From JAHECQ01 sp963775125 (GTDB lineage Bacteria; Actinomycetota; Acidimicrobiia; Acidimicrobiales; SZUA-35), in assembly GCA_963775125.1 (NCBI GenBank), contig CAVZHQ010000007.1, positions 1,302,001 to 1,366,000 of the forward strand: a DNA stretch of 64,000 bases. Direction: 5' to 3'. Made by a program: the position numbers and the translations under genes. Under the pieces are notes generated by a model. The model searched no databases. It worked only from the letters and a program-made list of their open reading frames with translations, and was not told the origin of the DNA. The first letter of the stretch is position 1, and each line of letters starts with the position of its first letter. Positions 17,556 to 26,177 of the stretch are shown here, piece by piece.

Positions 17556-18416
17556 ATGAGCGACCACAAGGCCCGATTCGTACTGGTACACGGCGCATGG
17601 CACAGCCATCGCACCTGGGACGCCTTGGTCCCGGAGCTGACTGCCCGCGGGTTCGACGCAGTCACCCTCGACCTTCCGGGTGCGGGAGCGAACGCGGCGA
17701 CGCCTGCATCCTTCGGACGCCGCCCCCTCGACCCTGCCGCGTTCGGTACCGAACCTTCGCCAAACGCCGGGGTCACCCAGGCCGAACGCACCGACGCAGT
17801 CATCGCCGCGGTCGAGCAGGCAGCAGCCGCGGGGAGCGGCCAGGTCGTACTCGTCGGGCATTCACTCGGCGGGCTCACGATCTCCCACGTCGCCGAAGCG
17901 GTCCCGGACCAGCTTCGGGCGGTCGTGTACCTGACCGCGTTCCTCCTCCCCAGCGGCACCGTGGCCGGCGAGATGATCGGGCACGAAACCATGGCGGCGG
18001 CCGAAGTACCGGCCCTGTTCATGGCCGACCCCGAGCAGGTCGGCGCCCTGCGCCTCGATGTGGCGTCCACCGACCCCGAGTACCTCGCCGGCGTACGTTC
18101 GGCCTTCTACGCCGATCTGTCCGATGAACAGTTCGCCGAGGCCATCACCCACCTGCATTGCGATGAGCCGGCGCAGGTTGCCGGCGTTCCCTCCCCCATC
18201 ACCGCCGAGCGCTTCGGCACCGTCGAGCGACACTACATTCGCTGTGCGCAGGACCGGGCCATCGTCGCCGAAGGCCAAGATCTCATGATCGCTCTGGTCG
18301 ACGAGCAACTCGGCTCGACCACCATGGTCCACCGGATGAACACCAGCCACTCTCCGTTCCATTCCGATCCGGCAGGCCTGGCCGACATCCTGGCGTCGAT
18401 CGCCGCCGATCGCTGA
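17556..18416 (+). CDS. alpha/beta hydrolase (esterase-like)
   Basis: A 286-residue hydrolase starting directly in the fold (FVLVHGAWHSHRTW), with the nucleophile elbow VGHSLGGLT and a C-terminal His in MNTSHSPFHSDP. The pattern matches the plant-methylesterase/hydroxynitrile-lyase-like group (AB hydrolase 6), which acts on small esters or ketone adducts. It is divergent from the amidohydrolase, 45 bp away, so the two may share a control region. Substrate unknown. Confidence 0.87.
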   Translation: MSDHKARFVLVHGAWHSHRTWDALVPELTARGFDAVTLDLPGAGANAATPASFGRRPLDPAAFGTEPSPNAGVTQAERTDAVIAAVEQAAAAGSGQVVLVGHSLGGLTISHVAEAVPDQLRAVVYLTAFLLPSGTVAGEMIGHETMAAAEVPALFMADPEQVGALRLDVASTDPEYLAGVRSAFYADLSDEQFAEAITHLHCDEPAQVAGVPSPITAERFGTVERHYIRCAQDRAIVAEGQDLMIALVDEQLGSTTMVHRMNTSHSPFHSDPAGLADILASIAADR

Positions 18417-18520
18417 CACCACCCCTCGCCCTCCGCCAACGCGGTCGGCGCCGACGCTTCTTCGTCCTCGGGTACGTTGCTGCTATTAGAAGAATCACCA
18501 CTTCGCCCCAAGGAGGGCCC

Positions 18521-19675
18521 ATGATCGATGTCGCTGCCAACGCCAGGGGAATCGTCGAGGCCCTCCGCGAGACCGATGCCGAGTCCGAATCGATGCGGCG
18601 GCTCAGCGACGATGCCGTTGCCTTGCTTCACCAGGCCGGGCTCACGCGCCTCGTGGCCCCATCGGCGTTCGGTGGCAACCAACTCTCCCCGCGGGCGTTG
18701 GTGGAGGCCGAACGCATCGTGGCCCACGGGAGCCCCGCGGCGTCGTGGGTGCTGATGGTGTGCAGTGCGCACACCTTCATCGCCGGCCGGTTGCCGTTCG
18801 AGGGCCAGTCGGAAATCTTCGGCTCGGACCCGGGCATGCTCATCCCCGGTGTGCCGTCCCGCCAAGGCACATGTGCACGGACCGATGAGGGCTATCTGCT
18901 CGACGGACGCTGGGCGTTTGCCAGCGGGATCGACCACGGCGACTGGGTGATGGTCGGTAGCAGGGGTGTTCGCAACGATGCCGGCGAACCGAGCCAGGGC
19001 ATGATCGTCGTGGTCCCCAAAGACGAGATCACCATCGACGACACCTGGTTCACCCTCGGCATGCGGGGCACGGGGTCCAAGGACGTCGTCTTCGATCAGG
19101 TCTTCGTGCCCGAGCACCGGGCGGTACCCATGGCCGCGGCCGGGCTGGGAACCGTCGAGGGCATCGACATCCCGCTCTACCGGCTTCCCATCAGCGCCAC
19201 CTTGGCCACGATGCTGTGCGGTTCCCTGGTCGGGATGAGTGAACTGGGTCTCGAACTCTTCCTCGACCAAACGAGGTCTCGTCGCGACGCGTACGCCGGT
19301 CAGGAGAAGGCCCAGAGCGTCGGCCTGCAGCGTCGCGTCGCCGAGGCGAGTACCGAGGTCGCTCACGCCTGGAACCTCGTGCAGCAGAACTGCGATCTCC
19401 TCGAGGCCGCGATGGATCAGGACGGTCCGATGCCGGTCGAGGACCGCGCCCAAGTTCGGTGGAACGCGGCGTACGCAGCCGAGTTGTGCCGTCGATCATC
19501 CGATCGGCTCTTCGCCGGAGCCGGAGCCAATGCGGCGAGGGACAGCAACACGCTGCAACGAGTGTTTCGTGACCTGAATACCGCGACGCATCACGCCATC
19601 GTCGATTTCGACAGCCTCGTCGAGATGCAGGGCAAGATGCTGCTCGGGGTCGAACAGTCCGACGCCCTGATTTAG
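18521..19675 (+). CDS. acyl-CoA-dehydrogenase-like flavin monooxygenase (HsaA/DszC type)
   Basis: A 384-residue protein of the acyl-CoA dehydrogenase fold, but with the C-terminal signature of group D two-component monooxygenases (RDLNTATHHAIVDFD) and the N-terminal LVAPSAFGGNQLSPRALVE. Relatives include HsaA (3-HSA hydroxylase) and HpaB-like or DszC oxygenases, which use reduced flavin supplied by a partner reductase. No reductase gene is adjacent. A strong Shine-Dalgarno (AAGGAGGG) precedes ATG 18521. It is near the left border of the catabolic region. Confidence 0.85.
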   Translation: MIDVAANARGIVEALRETDAESESMRRLSDDAVALLHQAGLTRLVAPSAFGGNQLSPRALVEAERIVAHGSPAASWVLMVCSAHTFIAGRLPFEGQSEIFGSDPGMLIPGVPSRQGTCARTDEGYLLDGRWAFASGIDHGDWVMVGSRGVRNDAGEPSQGMIVVVPKDEITIDDTWFTLGMRGTGSKDVVFDQVFVPEHRAVPMAAAGLGTVEGIDIPLYRLPISATLATMLCGSLVGMSELGLELFLDQTRSRRDAYAGQEKAQSVGLQRRVAEASTEVAHAWNLVQQNCDLLEAAMDQDGPMPVEDRAQVRWNAAYAAELCRRSSDRLFAGAGANAARDSNTLQRVFRDLNTATHHAIVDFDSLVEMQGKMLLGVEQSDALI

Positions 19676-19729
19676 TCGAGCAGTCGTCGCGACCGCCCGA
19701 CGGCGCTTTGGTCGGCAAGACTCTCGGTC

Positions 19730-20199
19730 ATGCTCATCGACCCCGAGGCCGTTGCCCGGTTCGCCCGGGCGTGCTTCGAAGCGCTCGGACGACCCGTTCC
19801 CGACCTCACGCCACCAGCCGAGACCTTCGGGGACAGCCCGGAGCTGGCCGACGAACTCCTCGAACTGGTGATCAACGGACCGAAGCGGGCCACGGCCGGA
19901 GCGGTCGCCGACTACGAAGCCGCCGGGGATCCGATACCCACGGCTGGCAGCGTCTGGATCGCCTGCGACGGCGCGGGAGCACCGCGGCGATGCTGACCAC
20001 AACCGACGTCCGGATCGGCCCGTTGAGTTCCGTCGACGCCCAGTTTGCGTGGGACGAAGGCGAAGGCGATCGGTCGCTTGCCTTCTGGGTCGATGCCCAT
20101 CGTCGCTTCTTCAGCAGGAGATTCGCCGAACTGGGTCTGCCGTTCCACGCCGACATCCCGGTGGTCTTCGAACGCTTCGACGTGTTCGTCCCGGAGTAG
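19730..20199 (+). pseudogene. ASCH-domain protein, frameshifted
   Basis: Two overlapping frames together give one ASCH-domain protein of about 155 residues. The first part (to ~19987) has FGDSPELADELLELVINGPKRATA; the second (from ~19990) has TTDVRIGPL, then EGEGDRSLAFW and FERFDVFVP. The joint lies at the GCACCGCGGCG stretch and needs one added base to restore the frame. ASCH domains bind RNA or nucleosides; one subgroup hydrolyses N4-acetylcytidine. It is either a sequencing indel or a recently broken gene. Confidence 0.75.
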
Positions 20200-20259
20200 C
20201 CCTCAAGATCCGGCGCCTCGATGTCGATATCGCGTCTGGATCGACCAAACAGGAGGACG

Positions 20260-21525
20260 ATGTCCGTCAGAGCTCAGGCAACAAAGCTGATCTGCGCAAT
20301 GTTGCTTGCGCTCACCGTGCCCTGGACCGGCGGCGCAACGTCGTCGACCGGGGCCAGTGCCGCAACTGCCGGTTGCCAGATCTCCACGCCGACCTCGGCG
20401 TTCGCCCGACCGGTCTACGAGTCCTCCACCGCCGCCCAGGTGTGGCGTCTGTATCAGGCCTACTTCCTGCGCCAACCCGACGCCGAGGGATTCGCCTACT
20501 GGATCGGGCGAGCGGAGGGCGGCATGAGCCTCATCGACATCGCCAACTTCCTCGGGACTTCGGACGAGTTTCGCCAGCGCTACGGGACCCTTGATGACCG
20601 CCAGTTCATGGATCTCATCTACCGCAACGTCCTCTGTCGCGGCTACGACGCCGAAGGCTACGCCTTCTGGCTCGGTCGACTGGCATCGGGGCAGAGTCGA
20701 CCGCTCGTCATGCTCAGCTTCTCCGAGTCGCCCGAGTACATGGGCACGACCGGGACTCGGTGGTCCCGATGGGCCGATCCGAATACGGCGACCTTGGCGC
20801 GCGACAGCTACCAGGTCGAAGCCATTCGGGGCGGCCTCGTGGTCAAGGTCGACTACAGCGAGGTCGACTTCAAGACAAGCGACCGCCGCTGCACCATTGC
20901 CTCGATCAACGCCAACTGGTTCTTCACACCCGATCGCCCCAACCCCACTCCCATCGGCTTCGCGGTCATCAATGGGGTCCACGTCCCTGGCTCGGTCAAC
21001 ACCGACGATCGCGGCGTGTTCGGTCAGCGTTGGCGACCAAACGGGCCCGAGCCCGAACGAACGTGGAACTGGAACGGGATCACCAACCAGAGCGCCAACC
21101 TGGAAGCCAAGAACGGAACCATGCTCGAGAGCTGGCGTGAGTGGCAGCCGACCGACCCCAGCTTCGCCCGGCTCGACAATCCGGCCGAATGGCGCTGGGC
21201 CGCCGCCGGCCTCCCGCTCGTGATCAACGGCCAGAAGGCTCCGCGCTTCGATTCGCTGACGGCCAGCGGGGATGCCTCCCACCTCTACACCCACTTCACC
21301 CGCCGCCACAGTTTCGTCGCCTTCGACAAGGAGACCGGGACCCTGGCCTTCGGGTCGACGGTCGACATGACCAGCAACGACCTCATCGCCTGGGCGACCC
21401 AGAGTGGCTTCGAGAACCTGATCAAGTTCGACGGCGGCGGTTCCGTCGAACTCAACATCGCCGGCCAGACCCGTGTTGCCGGCACCTCACGAGACGTCCC
21501 CGTCTGGCTCGGCCTCGGCTGCTGA
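20260..21525 (+). CDS. secreted DUF4214 + phosphodiester glycosidase (NAGPA-like) protein
   Basis: About 421 residues. A signal peptide (LICAMLLALTVPW, cleavage near ASAA) is followed by two DUF4214 units (~60-160: YQAYFLRQPDAEGFAYW and RNVLCRGYDAEGYAFW) and a phosphodiester glycosidase domain (~185-421) with INANWFF, RHSFVAFDKETGTLAFG and FDGGGSVEL, the NAGPA signature of enzymes that cut GlcNAc-1-phosphodiesters of glycans. It probably acts on exported polysaccharide or wall polymers. ATG 20260 follows an AGGAGG ribosome binding site and is clearly better than the upstream ATG at 20221. Confidence 0.87.
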   Translation: MSVRAQATKLICAMLLALTVPWTGGATSSTGASAATAGCQISTPTSAFARPVYESSTAAQVWRLYQAYFLRQPDAEGFAYWIGRAEGGMSLIDIANFLGTSDEFRQRYGTLDDRQFMDLIYRNVLCRGYDAEGYAFWLGRLASGQSRPLVMLSFSESPEYMGTTGTRWSRWADPNTATLARDSYQVEAIRGGLVVKVDYSEVDFKTSDRRCTIASINANWFFTPDRPNPTPIGFAVINGVHVPGSVNTDDRGVFGQRWRPNGPEPERTWNWNGITNQSANLEAKNGTMLESWREWQPTDPSFARLDNPAEWRWAAAGLPLVINGQKAPRFDSLTASGDASHLYTHFTRRHSFVAFDKETGTLAFGSTVDMTSNDLIAWATQSGFENLIKFDGGGSVELNIAGQTRVAGTSRDVPVWLGLGC

Positions 21526-21538
21526 CGGACACCCCCTC

Positions 21539-21620
21539 GTTCTGCAAGAGCCCGCAAGCCCCCCTCGACGGGGTCGTGGGTCTTGCAGTTCGGGGGTCCG
21601 GGGTGTTGGGCTTGCAGAAC
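21539..21620. repeat. nested inverted-repeat element, copy 1
   Basis: GTTCTGCAAG (21539-21548) pairs with CTTGCAGAAC (21611-21620); an inner CTTGCAG (about 21582) and a decayed GCAAGCCC arm lie between. It occupies the gap between two codirectional genes. Related copies are at 28729-28834 and 58747-58854. Confidence 0.75.
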
Positions 21621-21674
21621 AAGCGTGGGTTTGGTCGATTCGTGGGGGCCGGGAGCGGTCAGTACGCTCCCCCG

Positions 21675-22901
21675 ATGACCACTCCTGCCATGCTCGACGG
21701 TTGCAAGGTGCTGGACCTCACGCAGTACCTGGCCGGGCCGGGCGTGACCCGGATGCTGGCCGAACTGGGCGCCGACATCATCAAGATCGAGCTCGCGCCA
21801 GATGGCGACGGCGGTCGGATGCTGCCGTTCAAGGTCGGCGACCGAAGTGGCTTCTTCATCCAGCAGAACCGGGGCAAGCGAAGCCTGTGTGTCGACTGGT
21901 CGACCGACGAGGGCCTGGCGCTGATCCGCTCGCTGGTGTCGAAGGTCGACATCGTGGTCGAGAACTTCGGAACTCGTGAAATCCTCGCGGGCCGCGGGCT
22001 CGACTACGACAGCCTGAAGGACGAGTTCCCTGGCCTCATCTACCTGTCGATCTCGGCCTTCGGACGAACGAGCCCGTGGGCGTCAAAACCTGGGTTCGAC
22101 TTCATCGCCCAGGCCGCATCGGGCATCATGCACATGAACGGCGAGCCGGATCGAGCGCCGTCAACGGTGTGGAGCGCGCTCGGCGACACCAACGCCGCAG
22201 TCCACGGCTTCGCTGCGCTCGGCTACGCGCTCTACCACCGGGGTCGCACCGGCGAAGGCCAGTTCATCGACCTGGCCATGACCGACTGCCTCTTCCATTT
22301 CCACGACACTGCACTCCAGGGCTATCACCTGAGCGGCGGCGAGTACGTGCCCAAGCGCTACGGCGTGCACCACAAGCTGATCTTCCCCGGGGGGAACTTC
22401 AAAGGGCCAACGGGATGGATCACCATCCTCGCCCTTCACCGACAATGGCCCAATCTGTGCAACGCCCTCGGCCGGCCAGATCTGATCGATGACGAACGCT
22501 ACGCCGACATGGGAGACCGCGCCGCTCGGGCACCTGAGCTGGTCGAGTTGGTCGAAGCCTGGCTTGCGTCGTTCCCCACCGACGACGACGCCGTGGCCGA
22601 GCTCGACCGGCATCGTGTTCCCGCCGTTCGTGTACTCAGCCCGATCGACGCCATCGACCACCCGCACTTCGTCGCCCGCGACATGGTCCGCTGGGTCGAC
22701 GATCGTGCCATCGGCACCCTTCCCATCCCCGGTTTCCCCTTCAAGTTCGGGGCCCAGCCGACGCTGCCCGATCTCCAGGCGCCGTTCCTCGGCGAACACA
22801 ACCGGCAGATCCTCGTCGACGAGCTTGGGTTCGCCACCGACGAGATTGACGACCTCATCGCGCGCAAGGTCCTGTTCGACGAACCAATCCCCGAGGCGTG
22901 A
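21675..22901 (+). CDS. CaiB/BaiF family III CoA-transferase
   Basis: A 408-residue family III CoA-transferase. It shows the N-terminal VLDLTQYLAGPGVTRMLAELGADIIKIE Rossmann segment (quoted in part), NRGKRSLCVD, VVENFG, the catalytic Asp in SALGDTNAA, GEGQFIDLAM and the C-terminal LGEHNRQIL. These enzymes move CoA between acyl-CoA and a free acid through an aspartyl anhydride. The donor and acceptor acids are unknown. It is the first of five such enzymes between 21.7 and 37.2 kb. Its TGA overlaps the next gene by GTGA, indicating an operon. Confidence 0.92.
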   Translation: MTTPAMLDGCKVLDLTQYLAGPGVTRMLAELGADIIKIELAPDGDGGRMLPFKVGDRSGFFIQQNRGKRSLCVDWSTDEGLALIRSLVSKVDIVVENFGTREILAGRGLDYDSLKDEFPGLIYLSISAFGRTSPWASKPGFDFIAQAASGIMHMNGEPDRAPSTVWSALGDTNAAVHGFAALGYALYHRGRTGEGQFIDLAMTDCLFHFHDTALQGYHLSGGEYVPKRYGVHHKLIFPGGNFKGPTGWITILALHRQWPNLCNALGRPDLIDDERYADMGDRAARAPELVELVEAWLASFPTDDDAVAELDRHRVPAVRVLSPIDAIDHPHFVARDMVRWVDDRAIGTLPIPGFPFKFGAQPTLPDLQAPFLGEHNRQILVDELGFATDEIDDLIARKVLFDEPIPEA

Positions 22902-23788
22902 CCGTGTCCAACGAAGTAACCGGGTCCCCCGACGCGAACGCGGCTCAACGACGTTATTGGTCCGAACTCGGCGGTCCTCACTGGGTCGAGCGACAGGACG
23001 TGTTCGACACCATGATCGCCCCGCACGGCGGCGCCGTGTTGGAGCTCTTGGACCCCCAACCCGGTGAGCGCGTGCTCGACGTGGGCTGCGGCTTCGGAAC
23101 GACCGCGCTCGAGGTCGCCCAGTCGGTGGGGAGCGACGGATGGGTCCACGGCGTCGACCTGAGTTCGGTGATGATCGAACGGGCGCAGCAGCGAGCCGCC
23201 GACTCCGCCATGACCAACGTGAGCTTCGAGATCGGCGACGCACAGGTTGACACGCTCGCACCTCACGAACCTCACGACGCTGCAGTGTCTCGGTTCGGTG
23301 TGATGTTCTTCGACGACCCGATCGCGGCGTTCGCCAACATTCGCGCCGCTGTCCGCCCCGGTGGGCGTCTCGCCTTCGTTTGTTGGCAGGGACCCGCGGC
23401 GAACCGCTTCTTCACCCTGGGCGCCAGCCTCATCCGGGCTGCGCTCACCGATCCGCCGCCAGCGCCGGACCCCGCAGGTCCAGGGCCGTTGGCATTCGCC
23501 GATCCCGAGCGAGTGCGCCAGATCCTCATCACTTCGGGCTGGACCGCCATCGAACTCCAACCTCGGGACCTGTCGTTTCGGTTCGTCGGAGCCGGTAGTG
23601 GCGATGGTATGGCGACTGCGCTCGACCAGGTGATGAGCGCAGACCTCGGGCGGTTCGCCGCCAAACAGCTCGACCCCGACCAACTCGAGGCGCTCGTCGA
23701 GACCGTCCGCTCCGAGCTCGACCGTCATCGGGTCGACGGCGTCATCCAGTTCGACAGCGCCGTGTGGTTGGTGTCGGCGAGGGCCTGA
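22898..23788 (+). CDS. class I SAM methyltransferase (UbiE-like)
   Basis: A 296-residue methyltransferase with motif I VLDVGCGFGTTALE, HGVDLSSVMIE and a PGGRLAFVCW post-motif. It belongs to the large UbiE/COQ5-like group of small-molecule C- or O-methyltransferases. The GTG start overlaps the CoA-transferase stop (GTGA), so the two are co-translated and may act on one pathway intermediate. The acceptor is unknown. Confidence 0.87.
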   Translation: MTVSNEVTGSPDANAAQRRYWSELGGPHWVERQDVFDTMIAPHGGAVLELLDPQPGERVLDVGCGFGTTALEVAQSVGSDGWVHGVDLSSVMIERAQQRAADSAMTNVSFEIGDAQVDTLAPHEPHDAAVSRFGVMFFDDPIAAFANIRAAVRPGGRLAFVCWQGPAANRFFTLGASLIRAALTDPPPAPDPAGPGPLAFADPERVRQILITSGWTAIELQPRDLSFRFVGAGSGDGMATALDQVMSADLGRFAAKQLDPDQLEALVETVRSELDRHRVDGVIQFDSAVWLVSARA

Positions 23789-23800
23789 GCAAAGGCCGAG

Positions 23801-24157
23801 CTAGGGAGCTGCGGTCAGCCAGGCGTCGACGATGAGCTCACGAAGAACGTCGAGGTCCACGACGTCGAGCTCGATCAGTAGCGCCGGGTAGCCGTCGAAA
23901 TGCGTGATGGTGAAGACGCCCGCATGACCCTGCGCAAGAAGCACCTCCTTGTCTTCGAGATCGGCCACCGAGACCGCCAACAACGGCCCTGCCGGTGGGG
24001 CCTTCGGGCCGAAGCGTTTGACGTCGGCCTTGGACAGCGGACGCTCCCACGCAAATGACTTCTTGCCGACCTTCCATGCCACGTTGCGGTAGCTCTCGCC
24101 AACCGACACCCCTTCCAGGGCAGTTGCAAACGCGTTGACATCATCGAACGTCGGCAT
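23801..24157 (-). CDS. MmcQ/YjbR-like DNA-binding-fold protein
   Basis: A 118-residue protein with WKVGKKSFAWERP and a C-terminal LLIELDVVDLDVLRELIVDAWL, matching the MmcQ/YjbR (CyaY-like fold) family. Its role is poorly defined; members have been proposed to bind DNA. It lies between two convergent-divergent units and is not obviously part of the catabolic operon. ATG 24157 begins the conserved helix (FDDVNAFATAL). Confidence 0.78.
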   Translation of the reverse strand: MPTFDDVNAFATALEGVSVGESYRNVAWKVGKKSFAWERPLSKADVKRFGPKAPPAGPLLAVSVADLEDKEVLLAQGHAGVFTITHFDGYPALLIELDVVDLDVLRELIVDAWLTAAP

Positions 24158-24227
24158 CGCCGAACAATAGATCCGAACGACACGACTATGGTCGGCCGAT
24201 GAGACCGACAGCAGACCAGGAGCACGC

Positions 24228-24982
24228 ATGACCACAGCCGTAGTCACCGGCGGATCGACCGGCATCGGGTTGGCCATCGTCCGGGCGCTACTCGACCAAG
24301 GCGATCGCCGACGACGTCGTCGTCTGGGACCTCCGCCCCTCGGCGGACGAGCCGCTGCTCGCCGAGATCGAGCAGGTGGCATGCGACGTGACCGATGTCG
24401 ATTCGGTCCGCGGCGCGTACGCCAACTTGGCAAGACCGGTGGACATCCTGGTCAACAATGCCGGCGGTGACCCGAACCCGCCTGGCGTCAGGGAAGGTGG
24501 CCTCGCAGCACCCGACCCCTTCGGATCGGTCGATGACTTTCGGCGCATGGTCGACCTCAACTTCGTCTCGGCCCACGTGGTCACGAGCGTCGTCGGACCA
24601 CACATGCTCCGGGGAGCGTCCATCTGCAACACGGCATCGATCGCCGGTCAACTTGCCGGCGGTCTGTTCGCCTACGGTGCGGCCAAGGCGGCGGTCATCC
24701 ATTGGACCAAGTCCATGGCGCTGCATCTGGCCGGTCGAGGCATCAGGGTCAACGCCATCGCACCAGGCATCATCCGCACCCGCCTTTGGGAGGAGATGGC
24801 GCCCGAGAAGCAGGCCTACGACGAGCTCATCGATCGACTCATGCCGCTCGGTTCCGATCAGTCGCCTGCCGACATCGCTGACGCTGTTCGCGTTCCTGTG
24901 CTCGGCTCGAGCACGCCAGATCACCGGACAGGTCATCGCCATCGACGGCGGTATGACCCTCGGCCGACCGGTGGGTCGGTGA
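24228..24982 (+). pseudogene. short-chain dehydrogenase/reductase, two frameshifts
   Basis: An SDR read across three frames. The first has TGGSTGIGLAIVRALLDQG from ATG 24228. The second, from ~24303, has VWDLRPSADEP, NNAGGDPN, an ASIAGQLAGG active-site region and YGAAKAA (Tyr and Lys). The third, from ~24890, has ARQITGQVIAIDGGMTLG and ends in TGA at 24980-24982. Each step fits a single extra base. Apart from the indels the family is complete, so sequencing error is likely. The stop overlaps the next start (TGATG). Confidence 0.82.
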
Positions 24983-26127
24983 TGGACGCAACGATCATCA
25001 TCGTCGGCGGTGGAATCGGCGGCCTCGCCGCGGCCGTCGCCCTTCAGCGGCGCGGCTTCGGCGTTCGCGTCTATGAGCGAGCGAACGAGCTACGTGAGAT
25101 CGGTGCGGGCGTGATCATCCAACCGAATGGGCGGCAGGCGCTGGCCGACCTCGGACTCGATGAGCCGCTTGCGGCGCGATCGAGTTGTATGACCGCCATG
25201 TACACCTGCGACTACGCGACCGGTGAGGAGCTACAGCGAACAGCCAACGCCGACATGGCCCGGGCCTACGGCCGACCGCTGCTCGCCGTGCATCGAGCCG
25301 ACCTCCACGACGTTCTCCTGCAGGGCGCCCTCGACCACGATCCGAACACGGTGCGCGCCGGGCACGGGTTCGTCGGTCTCGAGCAGGACGCCGACGGGGT
25401 GACCGTCCGGTTCGCCAATGGCGCAACCGACCGCGCCGACGTCCTGATCGGTGCCGACGGAATTTCGTCGTCGGTCCGTTCCCTTCTCTTCCCCGAGGAG
25501 CTTTCGTCGTTCAACGGGCAAGTGGCGTTCCGGGCGCTCATTCCCGAGGCCCTCGTGCCGCGTTCGGTTCAGGAGCGTGAGCTGGCGATGCACCGGGCGC
25601 CGGGCCGCTACCTCCTGCACTACCCCTTGCGGGGCGGCACCATCATGAATCTCATCGGGTGCGGCCAGACCGACGCCTGGGAAGCCGAGGGATGGTCGAT
25701 CCCGGCCACCAACGAAGAGTTCCTCGCGGCCTACGCCGACTTCGCGCCCGATCTCCTGCAGCTCATTCAGAACATCCCCGGCGGCGAATTGTTCAAGTGG
25801 GGGCTTCGGGACCGGGCGCCGCTCGAGACCTGGACGGTCGGCCGCGTCGCGATGCTCGGCGATGCCGCCCACCCGATGACCCCGTTCCTCGGGCAAGGCG
25901 CGTGCATGGCCATCGAAGACGGCCTCGTCCTGGGCCGGGCCTTCGCGGCGTCGGCATCGGTCGACGAGGCGCTCGCCCGCTACGAGCGAGTTCGCAAACC
26001 GCGCGGCAACGGTGTGCAGCTCATGTCGCTCGAGGAGGGTCGTGCGTTGCAGGATCCGTCGCTCGAACGCAAGGGCGCCGCCGGCTTCGGACTGCTCGAC
26101 TACAACGCGGCAACCGTTCCGGTCTGA
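24982..26127 (+). CDS. FAD-dependent aromatic-ring monooxygenase (salicylate hydroxylase-like)
   Basis: A 381-residue group A flavoprotein monooxygenase: Rossmann IVGGGIGGLAAAVAL, the DG motif (LIGADGISSSVR) and the GD motif (VAMLGDAAHPMTPFLGQG). Nearest named families hydroxylate salicylate, 3- or 6-hydroxybenzoate and related rings using NAD(P)H and O2. Its ATG overlaps the SDR stop, and a CoA-transferase follows. Together these suggest ring-acid catabolism; the substrate is not defined. Confidence 0.9.
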   Translation: MDATIIIVGGGIGGLAAAVALQRRGFGVRVYERANELREIGAGVIIQPNGRQALADLGLDEPLAARSSCMTAMYTCDYATGEELQRTANADMARAYGRPLLAVHRADLHDVLLQGALDHDPNTVRAGHGFVGLEQDADGVTVRFANGATDRADVLIGADGISSSVRSLLFPEELSSFNGQVAFRALIPEALVPRSVQERELAMHRAPGRYLLHYPLRGGTIMNLIGCGQTDAWEAEGWSIPATNEEFLAAYADFAPDLLQLIQNIPGGELFKWGLRDRAPLETWTVGRVAMLGDAAHPMTPFLGQGACMAIEDGLVLGRAFAASASVDEALARYERVRKPRGNGVQLMSLEEGRALQDPSLERKGAAGFGLLDYNAATVPV

Positions 26128-26140
26128 GGGGCGGCGTATT

Positions 26141-26162
26141 CACGGTGACCGCAGTCACCGTG
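26141..26162. promoter_or_regulatory. perfect 9-bp inverted repeat, candidate operator
   Basis: CACGGTGAC-CGCA-GTCACCGTG is a perfect 9-bp palindrome with a 4-nt spacer. It lies in the 50-bp gap between the monooxygenase and the next CoA-transferase, before GTG 26178. The size suits a TetR- or GntR-type dimeric site or a GC-rich hairpin; there is no T tract. Confidence 0.55.
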
Positions 26163-26177
26163 CTACAACCTTCTCCC

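Noticed and set aside
18521..19675. Naming the flavin monooxygenase HsaA
   Set aside because: Group D signature is clear, but no steroid catabolic genes (hsaB/C/D) are adjacent.
24228..24982. Programmed ribosomal frameshifting in the SDR
   Set aside because: Two shifts in the same direction without slippery heptamers or a downstream structure; indel errors explain it and similar breaks occur in many unrelated genes.
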